This document shows, piece by piece, positions 17,080 through 25,761 of a stretch of 64,000 nucleotides of DNA. Origin of the DNA: Capnocytophaga bilenii. GTDB lineage: Bacteria > Bacteroidota > Bacteroidia > Flavobacteriales > Flavobacteriaceae. Under the pieces are notes generated by a model that saw nothing but the letters and a program-made list of their open reading frames with translations, did no database searches and was not told the origin of the DNA. The position numbers and the translations under genes are program-made. The stretch lies in the NCBI RefSeq assembly GCF_017565765.1, contig NZ_JAGDYP010000004.1:222606-286605 (forward strand). The letters are read 5' to 3'. The stretch's first letter is position 1; every line of letters starts with the position of its first letter.

Positions 17080-18021
17080 TTAAGAATTAGTCATTGAAAA
17101 ATATCTTTCAAGCACCATCAAATGGCATAATTCTTCTGTTTTTTTATTCCAGAAGCCAGCCGTATGCTGTTGCGCATTTTTTATAATCGCTTCACAAGCC
17201 TCAGGATGTGCAATATAGTACTCCAATTGAGCTTCCAAGTCAGAGTAATCAGCAGCTATTTCTATATAATGCACTCCGCCCACCAAAGTACCCTCCATAA
17301 ACCACGTTTCAATAGTAGGCTTAGGCATCACAGCCACCGAGTTAGACGACATTATCCATTTCAGGTTAGTAGCCACATCATTACCTTGCAAGCTCAGTAC
17401 AAATTTATAGTCCAAATGCTCTTTGAGTCCCATTTTAGGTTTTTCCCATTCAGCTTTGCCTATCCCTTTTTTACCAACACTTCCCAAATCACACAATTTA
17501 TGTCCAAAATATTTATCGTAGAAATCAAATCTATGTTGTTGATAAATAGCGCCTCTTCCTATTAATAAGTTCTTTTTATGCCGAAAAGGTTGGTCGCCAA
17601 CAATGCGTATATAGTGGCGAGGTTCATCAAGTTTTAGCAATACCGAATTTTCATTGCCATCACCTATCGGTCTACTCTTTACGAGGCTTGCCGTTTTTGG
17701 GATATGAATCACATCACCAAATACAAAGTCAATAGCATTATTTTCATCAAAATAACGAGCATAACGGTAGGTATCAAAATAGTAAGCCTTCGGACTTTTA
17801 GGCGATCTCAAATCCCTAATATACTTTTCTCCAGATAATACAACAGGAGCCGAGAGCTTGCAGTAGTAAGTTACACGCGCTTCTAAGGCAGCTAATTGCT
17901 CTTCACTCATTTCAGCTTTTAGCGTAGCCATTCTTTGCTGGTAGCCGCCCCGTTTTCCTAAGAATACAATAGCATAATTACGAAGATAGTACCAAAGTTT
18001 ATTCTGTTTTATAATTTTCAT
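17080..18021 (-). CDS. Glycosyltransferase family 90 (CAP10/LpsA-like)
   Basis: The 313-residue protein contains FVFGDVIHIPKTASLVKSRPI, then LLKLDEPRHYIRI and RGAIYQQHRFDF. Later come the C-terminal FVLSLQGNDVATNLKWIMSSNSVAVM and PKPTIETWFMEG, which define GT90 lipopolysaccharide core transferases. No signal peptide is seen, as expected for a cytoplasmic enzyme. A -7 box lies 18 bp upstream, and the HIRAN gene is downstream in the same unit. It probably adds a sugar to LPS core or capsule. Confidence 0.9.
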   Translation of the reverse strand: MKIIKQNKLWYYLRNYAIVFLGKRGGYQQRMATLKAEMSEEQLAALEARVTYYCKLSAPVVLSGEKYIRDLRSPKSPKAYYFDTYRYARYFDENNAIDFVFGDVIHIPKTASLVKSRPIGDGNENSVLLKLDEPRHYIRIVGDQPFRHKKNLLIGRGAIYQQHRFDFYDKYFGHKLCDLGSVGKKGIGKAEWEKPKMGLKEHLDYKFVLSLQGNDVATNLKWIMSSNSVAVMPKPTIETWFMEGTLVGGVHYIEIAADYSDLEAQLEYYIAHPEACEAIIKNAQQHTAGFWNKKTEELCHLMVLERYFSMTNS

Positions 18022-18039
18022 TCACTCTAAAATTTAGGG

Positions 18040-18047
18040 CAAATATA
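18040..18047 (-). promoter_or_regulatory. -7 box of the GT90 gene
   Basis: Minus-strand TATATTTG, 18 bp before the ATG. Confidence 0.6.
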
Positions 18048-18048
18048 C

Positions 18049-18089
18049 AACAAAAAAACTGCCCCAAACTATTCTGGGGCAGCTTTTTT
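18049..18089. terminator. Hairpin terminator, left copy of an identical 41-bp repeat
   Basis: The stem CTGCCCCA / TGGGGCAG around AACTATTC is flanked by seven A and six T. It is identical over 41 bp to 27415-27455. It would end the minus-strand island transcript and marks the left border of the accessory island. Confidence 0.88.
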
Positions 18090-18125
18090 ATATGCAAGTA
18101 GCACATAGCATCATTACATTAGTAA

Positions 18126-18341
18126 CTAATTTTCATAACCACAAAGTTTTCTGCCCTTTTTTTTAGCATCTTCCAGAGTCACTTTTTCAGGCTCTTTACT
18201 ACATCTTTGCAATCCTTTACAATTAGGAGAGTAATGATATGCCTTGCTATTAGCTCCATTGCAAATATATACATATTTAGGAGCCACATTTCCTGAATAA
18301 GTCAATGCACTTACTAACAGGATAGTAAAAAATAATTTCAT
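18126..18341 (-). CDS. Small secreted Cys-rich protein
   Basis: A 71-residue protein with a signal peptide (FFTILLVSALTYSG) and a mature domain with four cysteines: YICNG, AYHYSPNCKGLQRC and RKLCGYE. I recall the YH-x4-C-x2-L pattern plus a late CGYE or CGWE from conserved uncharacterised flavobacterial proteins; a small metal-binding knuckle is plausible. It is the last gene before the terminator and lies 14 bp after the coiled-coil gene. A similar CYHIDRNCSRL motif occurs in the 339-aa protein at 23891. Confidence 0.78.
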   Translation of the reverse strand: MKLFFTILLVSALTYSGNVAPKYVYICNGANSKAYHYSPNCKGLQRCSKEPEKVTLEDAKKKGRKLCGYEN

Positions 18342-18355
18342 AAGGTATTATTTAA

Positions 18356-18976
18356 TTAACTGAGTTTATAAACTATAAAAATCAATAGTATTAGTATAAT
18401 GGGTAATGATATATACAACAATAATTTTATAGATTGTTGTGATTTTTCTATTTTCTGATACTCTTCTTTAATAACAATTTTAATGCTGTCTGCTTGTTTT
18501 TCTGAAATTTTCTCAAAAAGTTCTTTTATTTGTAATCTTTCATTTTCAATAACTCTCTTGATTTCAGAATAGCTATTTTCTAATTTTATTTTGAGGATAT
18601 CAGCTAAATCTTTATAAGAATCTTTATTATCTTTGGTTATAGTTTCAAAGTTTTTGTCTAATGTTTTAGCTAATTCTTCTTTATGTTCTTTGCTTTGTTC
18701 TTCTATTTTTGCAAGTAAGGTATGTACTTCTGCATAACTTTTTTGTTGCTGAGTTTCTATTTCTTGTAAAAACTTAAGAATACTTTTTTGTTCCTGAATT
18801 TGAGAATCAGAAATTTGTTTTAAATAGTTCGTATTCTCTTTAAAAAAATCAATAATTTGTAAATTTTGACTATACAACTCATTAATTTTTTGATATACTT
18901 TTGAAGTGTTTTGCAACTTATCAAGCTCTTGTTCAAAACCATTAATAATCTTATCGAATTGTTCTAATTTGCTCAT
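18356..18976 (-). CDS. Long coiled-coil protein with C-terminal membrane anchor
   Basis: The 206 residues are almost entirely charged helix with Gln, Lys, Glu and Leu (coiled coil from about 5 to 180). They end in one transmembrane segment (LLLYISLPIILILLIFIVY) and a short tail, a tail-anchored layout. The start overlaps the 3' end of the helicase-nuclease gene by 26 bp, so the two are translationally coupled and probably work together. No catalytic motif is present. A sensor, scaffold or membrane-tethering role is possible but not shown. Confidence 0.82.
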   Translation of the reverse strand: MSKLEQFDKIINGFEQELDKLQNTSKVYQKINELYSQNLQIIDFFKENTNYLKQISDSQIQEQKSILKFLQEIETQQQKSYAEVHTLLAKIEEQSKEHKEELAKTLDKNFETITKDNKDSYKDLADILKIKLENSYSEIKRVIENERLQIKELFEKISEKQADSIKIVIKEEYQKIEKSQQSIKLLLYISLPIILILLIFIVYKLS

Positions 18977-21900
18977 ATAATTTAGTATTTAAGTCTTTTA
19001 TTTGTTGTAATTTTTGTCGATAATTATCATATAACAGATAGGGTAAATCAAATTTTTCAGCAAAAAATTCTAATTTCTCAGGATAGTATTCTTTAATAAC
19101 ATCACAAAGTATTTCTTTTTGTTCAGTTTTAAAATAACTTCCTAATTCTACCAACTTTTCTAAAATAAAGTTTTGATGCTCTGCAGAAAAGCTTTTTTTA
19201 TCATTTTTTATTGACTTAAAAGCTTCTTTAAAGCGAGGTTCTCCATCTGAGTTATTAAAATCATCCAAGACGAGTCGTATAAGACCACTGACAAAATTCA
19301 AACCTACATTATTTTGATAGCTTTCCAAAAAACGACTGACAGCATCTTGCAGATTTCTATATTTTTCATTTTTTAGTCTATTATCTTTTATTGCTGGGAT
19401 AAAAATACTGTTAGAAACATAGTTACCTTCTTTTATTTCATTAGTAGATTCTTGGTAATAAAACACTTTAAACCATTGTTCGTACTCAAAAGGTTTTTCA
19501 CCTATAGTTTGTAAAATCGCAGTTACATCATTAAAAACAAAGTAACTATCCAAACGAGCTTTAAAGTCATCACTTCCCTTAAAATCAAGACACCAATCAT
19601 AAAGCGTCTTTAAGGATTGTTTCCTATTATAGACAATATGATCAAAAATCCATTGTAGTAGGTATTTTGTTGCTTTTTTTAAGAATGTTTCTTCATTTAC
19701 ATTTTCTATCTCAGATTTAATATCTTTAGTAGGTTCATATTTTCCTATATAATTTTCAAGGCTTTTAAGAATATGGTTTTCTTCTTCTGAATCAAAAGTT
19801 ACTTCAAAAAATTGTGTAAAATCATTAGTCCAATCCTTTACAAGTCCTAACAGAGAAAGTCGATAGATGAATTTTTCTTTTTCCTCTCTATCTTTAGTTC
19901 CTCTAAACTCAACAAATTTGGTAACTCCCTCTTGAAAATACTCGTTTTTAAAAGCTATAACCTCATTCAAATCCTCCTCTACATCCCTAAGACCTTGTAA
20001 GAAGAGATATATTTGTGCAAAGACATCTTTCCCATCTTTATATACTTGATTTTGTAAGTTCCTAATTTCTTGAATAGTAGTTTGCTGGTCAAAGATTTTC
20101 ATTACATCAAAAGGTGTAATCATATCTTCTTTTTTAGGGTAATAAGTCTCAGGAGAGAATAATACATAACATTTTCCTTTTTTATTCATATTCTCTTCTT
20201 TATTCTTATCCCAACGAGCTGCACGTCCAGCTTCCTGATAGAGAGATTCTACTGAAGCAGGAATTCCATAGTGAATAGTATAGAAAATATTATCCTTGTC
20301 AATACCCATTCCAAAAGATTTAGTAGCTACCATTAAAGGAAATTTATTTTCCTTAAAACCTTTTTGAACTCTATTTTTATGTGTTGTAAAAGCTTCTTTA
20401 CTAATCTTAGGTATTTCTTTAATTATTAATAAGTATGTACTATTATTAGGTTTAGTAGCCTCCTTAAGTCTATTTGTTATAAGATTTTTATTATCTTGAA
20501 TGATTTTGTTCAATTCTTCTTGTGATAAACTCTCGTCAGATTTTTTTACTTGTCGTTTGATCTCATCAATTACAGCTGATAAATTATGAATAATAAATTC
20601 AGGTATTGAAACTTGTAAATATGTTTTTTCAGAAGGAATACTACCTGAATACCACTCTACTTTACCTTGATAAGAATTGTTTAAATTATTGCAAAGAGTA
20701 TAACAGCCTTTCTTTCCATTTACATTAGGAGTGAAAATAAGTCCTGCCTTTTCATCATTTTCTAAGAAGTGTTCTTCTTTTTTGAATTTATCAATCAGTT
20801 TTGAAAGTTCTATTCGTTTTTCTCCTTTATCTTTAATAACCTCAAAAATAAGCTCTTTACGACTGTAGTCAGTAAGAGTTTTGATATTACTATCTTCTAA
20901 ACTTGCTTTTTGACGAGAAAACTCTACTTTTATATCTTTCAGGACATTCACTGAAGCAGTAGCTGTAAGTCCTAAAAACTTTATAGTTCCTTCCCCATTT
21001 TCATCCTTAGGGCTCAATTTATCAATTGTTTTAGCTAAATTGAGGTAAGAAAGTCTAAAGCTATGCCCCCATTCTGAAAGACAATGTACCTCATCAATTA
21101 CTGCATAAGCAATAGCAAATTTTTTATTGATAGCGCTTATTGTATCTCTAAAAGATTGTATTTGAAAACGTTCAGGAGAAATCCAAATAAATAGATATTT
21201 ACCTTTAGCAAATTCTGAAAGAACGTTGTCTTTTTGATCAGACTCCAAATCGCTAGTAATCCAGTTAGTTTGTGAAATGAACACCCTTTCTAAGTTGTCT
21301 TTTTGGTCGTACATTAATGATTTGATAGGGCAAACTACAAAGCTAATAGCAGGCTGTAACAGACAAGGCAACTGATAACAAAGAGACTTCCCTCCTCCTG
21401 TTGGTAGTAACCCTATAGTGTCACGTCTATTAAGGGCATTTTGGAGGATTGGAAATTGCCCATCTCGAAAAAAAGGTTTATTAAAAATATTCTGTAAGAA
21501 AAATTTTAAAGTTTTTTTATCTTTTTCAGTAATATTATAGCTAATAGGTTGGCTTGTACTTACAATAAAATGATTCACATTATTCCAGCTAAACCATTTT
21601 TCAATATAATTAGGTGAAGTGGAAATAGGGAAACAATCAAAATAATCTGTACGCACAAAAATAGTTTTAAAGTAACGTTTATTTTCATCAGTATAACGTT
21701 TGTGCAAAGAAAAGTTTACATTGATAGCATTAGGAGTAAAAGCATACTCATTTCCTGTTATCTCAATATGTACTTGTGGTTTCTGAATAGCAGTTTTATT
21801 TTTAAGCAAATATAGATGATCTAACCATATAAGCAGATCATCTATTGCTAATTGAGCAAAGTTAGGAAGAGAAGTGTCAGTAAAAATAGAAAAGTGCCAA

Positions 21901-22661
21901 TAGTCTTGAAGTTTGAGTTGCCCACTCATCAAAAGTTCTAAAACTAATAGCTGAAAACGAATAATAGCTGTCGGCAGATATTTAGTTTTTAAAAGTAACT
22001 CTTTACTTTCTTCATCTGTATTTTTAGGGCTATAGCAATCTAATAAGGCTTTACATCTATTTAACCTATTAATTATTTTCTCTATTTTATGAGTATAAAC
22101 TTTATTAGAAAGTTCTTGGGTACTTATCCTAACTACTTCTATTCCTTTATTTCTAAGATAAGAATCACGTTTATCATCTAATTGTTTCTGAGTAACTTCT
22201 AAATGCTGGTTACCATCTATTTCAATTACTAATTTAGCTTGGGGGAGGTAGAAATCCACTTGTTGCTCTATAAATTCAGCATTATAACCACAAATATCAT
22301 TAATCTCTATCTCAGGAATGATAAGAGATTGTACAAAAGCATATTCACCAAACTCATTAGGAATAATACGCTCAAAAAAGTCACGAGCAGGATTGGTATT
22401 TCCTCCCTTGATAGTGTAATACCATTGTTGCTGTTGCTTAGCTGGATATATTAGTATCTCCTTAAAATTAGCTTCTTCGTGAATTTTTCCTAACTTCTCT
22501 TGCAAAAATTGAGACATAGTGGTAGGAACTCCACGCCGTAAGATATTTTTCAAAATACAGCAAAAAGCGTAGAGCTCTATATCTTCAGCCTTTCCTTCTC
22601 TAAGGTTTTGAATTACAAAGTTAGAGCTTGTATAAGCATAGTTAGCGGTAAACTTCTTCAT
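18951..22661 (-). CDS. DUF559-type nuclease fused to RecQ-like DNA helicase
   Basis: The protein has 1236 residues. The N-terminal part (about 90-200) has the DUF559/Vsr-like pattern VDFYLPQAKLVIEIDGNQH (Asp136, Glu147, Asp149) with DDKRDSYLRNKGIEVVRI. A region without recognised domain follows (200-390). The RecQ-like motor has Walker A GLLPTGGGKS (417-426), DEVHCLSEWGHSFR (523-536), GLTATAS (564-570), FGMGIDKDNI (783-792) and motif VI QEAGRAARW (809-817). The last 400 residues are unassigned and lack the zinc and HRDC features of housekeeping RecQ. The fusion, AT-rich base use and neighbours suggest a defence or DNA-conflict enzyme. This is inferred, not demonstrated. Confidence 0.9.
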   Translation of the reverse strand: MKKFTANYAYTSSNFVIQNLREGKAEDIELYAFCCILKNILRRGVPTTMSQFLQEKLGKIHEEANFKEILIYPAKQQQQWYYTIKGGNTNPARDFFERIIPNEFGEYAFVQSLIIPEIEINDICGYNAEFIEQQVDFYLPQAKLVIEIDGNQHLEVTQKQLDDKRDSYLRNKGIEVVRISTQELSNKVYTHKIEKIINRLNRCKALLDCYSPKNTDEESKELLLKTKYLPTAIIRFQLLVLELLMSGQLKLQDYWHFSIFTDTSLPNFAQLAIDDLLIWLDHLYLLKNKTAIQKPQVHIEITGNEYAFTPNAINVNFSLHKRYTDENKRYFKTIFVRTDYFDCFPISTSPNYIEKWFSWNNVNHFIVSTSQPISYNITEKDKKTLKFFLQNIFNKPFFRDGQFPILQNALNRRDTIGLLPTGGGKSLCYQLPCLLQPAISFVVCPIKSLMYDQKDNLERVFISQTNWITSDLESDQKDNVLSEFAKGKYLFIWISPERFQIQSFRDTISAINKKFAIAYAVIDEVHCLSEWGHSFRLSYLNLAKTIDKLSPKDENGEGTIKFLGLTATASVNVLKDIKVEFSRQKASLEDSNIKTLTDYSRKELIFEVIKDKGEKRIELSKLIDKFKKEEHFLENDEKAGLIFTPNVNGKKGCYTLCNNLNNSYQGKVEWYSGSIPSEKTYLQVSIPEFIIHNLSAVIDEIKRQVKKSDESLSQEELNKIIQDNKNLITNRLKEATKPNNSTYLLIIKEIPKISKEAFTTHKNRVQKGFKENKFPLMVATKSFGMGIDKDNIFYTIHYGIPASVESLYQEAGRAARWDKNKEENMNKKGKCYVLFSPETYYPKKEDMITPFDVMKIFDQQTTIQEIRNLQNQVYKDGKDVFAQIYLFLQGLRDVEEDLNEVIAFKNEYFQEGVTKFVEFRGTKDREEKEKFIYRLSLLGLVKDWTNDFTQFFEVTFDSEEENHILKSLENYIGKYEPTKDIKSEIENVNEETFLKKATKYLLQWIFDHIVYNRKQSLKTLYDWCLDFKGSDDFKARLDSYFVFNDVTAILQTIGEKPFEYEQWFKVFYYQESTNEIKEGNYVSNSIFIPAIKDNRLKNEKYRNLQDAVSRFLESYQNNVGLNFVSGLIRLVLDDFNNSDGEPRFKEAFKSIKNDKKSFSAEHQNFILEKLVELGSYFKTEQKEILCDVIKEYYPEKLEFFAEKFDLPYLLYDNYRQKLQQIKDLNTKLYEQIRTIR

Positions 22662-22699
22662 AAAGAGGAATTTATGGTTATAGGGAAAGTAATATTTTT

Positions 22700-23410
22700 T
22701 TACAGATAACCAAGTTTTTTAAGGGTATTTATAGCATATTGATTGCCTAAACTCGCTGCTATTTTAAGAAACTCAATTGCTCTAGTTTCTTGACCTGCCT
22801 TTGAGAATATCTGCGAAAGCATTGAATAAGGATTAGAGTAGTTAGAGTCATATGATAAAGCTTTTTTACAATCTTCAATGGCTTCCTGTAGTTTATTGAG
22901 ATTTTTTAAAGCATTAGCCCGATTGTTATACATACGCTTAAACTCAACGCCTAACATCACTCCCATATCCATTCCTTCTAAATCCTCATTAAAAGAGCTA
23001 TTAGGATGTTGTTTTTTGAGCTCTATTGCATAGGTGTAAAACTCAAGTGCTTTTTGATCATTTCCTAAATTCAAATAACAAAAACCTATTTGGTGATATT
23101 GAGCATATACATGCACATCATTACCAGCAAAGTCTATTGCTTTTTCATAGTTTTTAATAGCATCAACATAACTGCCCAAGTCTTCTAAGACATTAGCTTT
23201 GAAAGCAAAATGTTTCCAATCATCAATATCCGATTTTTCTATCGTTCTATTGATGTTGAGCAGTGCATTATTAAGATTCTGTTGATTGTAATCATCTATA
23301 GCTTGTTGGTAATAGATGATATATTCAGGGAGAGCTCCAAAATTCAGATTTTCTCTCTTTCTTAAAAAGGTAGTTCTATTTCTACCAAAAGCTTTAGCAA
23401 AAACATTCAT
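22700..23410 (-). CDS. TPR-repeat protein
   Basis: The 236 residues contain at least four tetratricopeptide-like helical pairs (for example AIKNYEKAIDFAGNDVHVYA, KALEFYTYAIEL, AIEDCKKALSYDSNYSNPY and AIEFLKIAASLGNQYAINTL). The N-terminal 30 residues are basic and unassigned. Its ATG overlaps the stop of the next upstream TPR gene by 4 bp (ATGA type), so they are cotranslated. It lies 38 bp upstream of the helicase-nuclease gene on the same strand. TPR proteins mediate protein contacts; the partner is unknown. Confidence 0.82.
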   Translation of the reverse strand: MNVFAKAFGRNRTTFLRKRENLNFGALPEYIIYYQQAIDDYNQQNLNNALLNINRTIEKSDIDDWKHFAFKANVLEDLGSYVDAIKNYEKAIDFAGNDVHVYAQYHQIGFCYLNLGNDQKALEFYTYAIELKKQHPNSSFNEDLEGMDMGVMLGVEFKRMYNNRANALKNLNKLQEAIEDCKKALSYDSNYSNPYSMLSQIFSKAGQETRAIEFLKIAASLGNQYAINTLKKLGYL

Positions 23411-23772
23411 ATTCCTTGTAAAATAAAATTAGACCAATATCTTAGATTTCCTTTACAATTAGGATCTCCTAAATCGGCACCCATTTCCAAATATTTTAAT
23501 CCTTTTTGGTATTCTCCAAGTGAACAATAAGCTATGCCTAATCGATTCAAATTATCAGTAGCTTGAGGAACGTATCTATAAGCTTTAAGACAATTCTCCT
23601 TGGCTAATTCCCAGTTTTCTTGTAAAGCGTATGCAAGTCCCAATGTATAATACCCTAATGGTGACTGATATATATCAACTAATTCTTTACCTAAAGCTAC
23701 TGCCGACTGATAATTTCCATTATCACAACATTGTAGACTTCTATTAAAAAGCTCGTTAACTATTGTATTCAT
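23407..23772 (-). CDS. Short TPR-repeat protein
   Basis: The 121-residue protein holds about three TPR units (AVALGKELVDIY, YYTLGLAYALQENWELAKEN, LNRLGIAYCSLGEYQKGLKY) and ends in LGDPNCKGNLRYW, a Sel1-like cap. No signal or membrane segment is seen. It is coupled to the larger TPR gene by a 4-bp overlap. Immediately upstream lies a short coding remnant on the same strand, so this gene may itself be a trimmed paralogue. Confidence 0.78.
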   Translation of the reverse strand: MNTIVNELFNRSLQCCDNGNYQSAVALGKELVDIYQSPLGYYTLGLAYALQENWELAKENCLKAYRYVPQATDNLNRLGIAYCSLGEYQKGLKYLEMGADLGDPNCKGNLRYWSNFILQGI

Positions 23773-23777
23773 AAAAT

Positions 23778-23876
23778 CTATTTAAAAATTTCTTCATACC
23801 AAGCAGAAACATCTTCACGAATATCACTATATTGACTACCACAGCTACCATATTTATTTCATATAGAGCCTAAGTT
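23778..23876 (-). pseudogene. 3' remnant of an unidentified protein gene
   Basis: On the minus strand one frame reads NKYGSCGSQYSDIREDVSAW and then YEEIFK before a TAG stop. It is interrupted upstream by a TGA at 23859-23861, after LGSI. The sense is protein-like, with no start codon. It is probably the tail of a gene lost between the TPR gene and the 339-aa gene. Confidence 0.5.
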
Positions 23877-23890
23877 ATATTTATTACTAG

Positions 23891-24910
23891 TTAAACACCT
23901 TGTAACATATCTGAACAACCCATACAAGCAGTTTGCTTTAGTTGTTCATATTGATGCTGCATATATGCACAACTCATACAAGCAGTAAAGTTATGTTGTT
24001 CTAAAAAAATGGGATCAAATTCTTTTGTTTGAAAATTATATCTATGTTTTATATACCCAGACAGAATCTTTATAGCTTCATTTATTAATTGATGACATCT
24101 TTCCAAAAAACGGCGAATGGCATTTATACCTAACTGATTTAGTTTTTCTTCCATTCCTAGTTCATTTATTTTTTGTATAATTTCATTATCAGGTTTATTG
24201 TACAAAAAATTGTACTTAAACAAAAGGTAAGACTTATTGAAATTGCATATAAAGTATCTCTCAGCAAAAATATCACCTAATTTTTTTAAAGTATTTCCAT
24301 AATTAAATTCAGAAACTTTACCTTCTTCATTTCCTACTATTATGCTTTTTTTTTCTTCTAATAGCTTATAATTTTCATTTAGAGGTTGGCAGATTCCCTC
24401 ATACTTGATAGGAAAAAGGTCATTGTAGCTCTCTACGAATTGATCTATAGTAAATTCCCCTTTTTTATATCTATCTATTGTGAAATTAAGATGCTTAAAC
24501 CATTCTCGTAATTCTAATATAATTTTTTTGATTTCAGGATCGTCTTTCTTTTCACTAAGTTCAAGAGGAGTATTGAAATTTATAAATCCTTTATTAAGCC
24601 TTGAACAATTTCTATCAATATGATAACACAATCGTCCTTTTATTTCAAAAATATAAGCAAGATTATCTTTTCGCTCTTCAACTATGTTATAATTTTTTTT
24701 TATGAATTTAAAATAATTTCTCTCTCCTTCATCTAATAAAATGATAGTTTGGGTTAGTAAATTTCTGATTTCAGATTTGTTGAATATTCTAAATATATCT
24801 TCTCTATCTAAGATATATTTTCTAAATAGTTTTGGTAGATCATTATCATCAACTTCTATTTGATTTTCTCTACAAAATTGTGCATAAGCTGTTTGGGTAA
24901 TAAAAGCCAT
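23891..24910 (-). CDS. Hypothetical protein with zinc-knuckle-like cysteine motifs
   Basis: The 339-residue protein is not recognised. It is Lys/Asn/Ile-rich and mainly helical. Two cysteine features stand out: CYHIDRNCSRL (about residue 94) and a C-terminal pair of near-repeats, TACMSCAYM and TACMGCSDM, each with a CxxC. These could bind metal together. It is expressed from the left copy of the duplicated promoter block, with an 88-nt or so leader of the same length as that of the gene at 25070. It overlaps no neighbour. It may be a toxin, sensor or structural element of the island; sequence alone cannot say. Confidence 0.68.
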   Translation of the reverse strand: MAFITQTAYAQFCRENQIEVDDNDLPKLFRKYILDREDIFRIFNKSEIRNLLTQTIILLDEGERNYFKFIKKNYNIVEERKDNLAYIFEIKGRLCYHIDRNCSRLNKGFINFNTPLELSEKKDDPEIKKIILELREWFKHLNFTIDRYKKGEFTIDQFVESYNDLFPIKYEGICQPLNENYKLLEEKKSIIVGNEEGKVSEFNYGNTLKKLGDIFAERYFICNFNKSYLLFKYNFLYNKPDNEIIQKINELGMEEKLNQLGINAIRRFLERCHQLINEAIKILSGYIKHRYNFQTKEFDPIFLEQHNFTACMSCAYMQHQYEQLKQTACMGCSDMLQGV

Positions 24911-24935
24911 ATTTTTATATTGAGTTAGTACTACT

Positions 24936-25033
24936 CTTAAAAGGATTTTTGGTTACTCCTATTATTTATTTTTTAACTTTTCATATATAACATTATCGCC
25001 CTGCAAAATTAATACTTTTTTTGACCTAAAAAA
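24936..25033. repeat. 98-bp duplicated control block, copy A
   Basis: 94 of 98 positions match copy B at 25686-25783, exactly 750 bp away. Copy A lies upstream of the 339-aa gene. Within it, minus-strand TAATTTTG is at 25004-25011, and the palindrome of copy B is weakened to TTTCATATATAACA at 24979-24992. Confidence 0.9.
25004..25011 (-). promoter_or_regulatory. Putative -7 box of the 339-aa gene
   Basis: Minus-strand TAATTTTG, 94 bp before the ATG. The identical box precedes the gene at 25660 at the same distance. Confidence 0.5.
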
Positions 25034-25069
25034 TGCACTTGTGGGTGGAATGGGCGGTATAGTTTTTAA

Positions 25070-25660
25070 TTACCAATTTATAATATCTTTTCTTGCTTCT
25101 CTTAATAGGGAACGAGGCACATTGTTTGTCGATTTATAAATTTTTTGAGTTGTCATAAACATATATTCCATATAGGTATAGGTTATAATATCTCTGTTAT
25201 AAGGTTTATTTATTTTATTATGAACAACAAAAACCTCGTTATCTGAAGTATTAATGTTGTAAATATCTTTTATAGTTTGCAATAGCCTAGATAGATAGGC
25301 TATGCCAGAATCATATTCGCTTTCATAATTCTCAATTATATCAGATAACAAAGAAAAAGCTACTATTTTTTCTTTAAGAATTTGACTATTATTTATTTGG
25401 TAAAGTTTTGCCCATAACAAAGGTATTGTATCGTAATTCTCATTACGTTTGTAGCAAATAACTAAATTAGAAAGAGCATCATCATTGATAGGCATTATTG
25501 TAAGAGCTTTTTCAAAGTATTCTATTGCTTTTTGTATATTTCCAGAATTATAAGCTAACACACCTTGATTATTGTAGCTATCCGTTTGCATTGCTATTCT
25601 CATTTTTTCTTCCATCGTGATTAGCTGCCACTTACTTTGAAATTCTAAAAATTCATTCAT
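25070..25660 (-). CDS. TPR-containing hypothetical protein
   Basis: The 196-residue protein has an N-terminal helix. It then has two clear TPR units (NNQGVLAYNSGNIQKAIEYF, ALTIMPINDDALSNLVICY), and its helical C terminus carries YTYMEYMFMTTQKIY. No signal or membrane segment is seen. It is divergent from the XRE gene, with copy B of the control block between them. Its leader and start context resemble those of the 339-aa gene, so the two are probably co-regulated. Function unknown. Confidence 0.72.
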   Translation of the reverse strand: MNEFLEFQSKWQLITMEEKMRIAMQTDSYNNQGVLAYNSGNIQKAIEYFEKALTIMPINDDALSNLVICYKRNENYDTIPLLWAKLYQINNSQILKEKIVAFSLLSDIIENYESEYDSGIAYLSRLLQTIKDIYNINTSDNEVFVVHNKINKPYNRDIITYTYMEYMFMTTQKIYKSTNNVPRSLLREARKDIINW

Positions 25661-25728
25661 ATTTTTTATATTTTAATTAACCCTACTTAAAAGGATTTTT
25701 GGTTACTCCTATTATTTATTTCTTAACT

Positions 25729-25742
25729 TGTCATATATGACA
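25729..25742. promoter_or_regulatory. 14-bp palindrome, candidate operator
   Basis: TGTCATATATGACA is a perfect inverted repeat just downstream of the minus-strand -7 box, where a bound repressor would block early elongation. The adjacent XRE protein is the obvious candidate ligand; this is inference. Confidence 0.55.
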
Positions 25743-25753
25743 TTATCACCCTG

Positions 25754-25761
25754 CAAAATTA
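25754..25761 (-). promoter_or_regulatory. Putative -7 box of the TPR gene at 25070-25660
   Basis: Minus-strand TAATTTTG inside copy B, 94 bp before the ATG. Confidence 0.5.

Noticed and set aside
18951-22661. Reading the helicase as housekeeping RecQ
   Set aside because: It carries an N-terminal nuclease-like domain, lacks the zinc and HRDC regions, and is twice the usual length.
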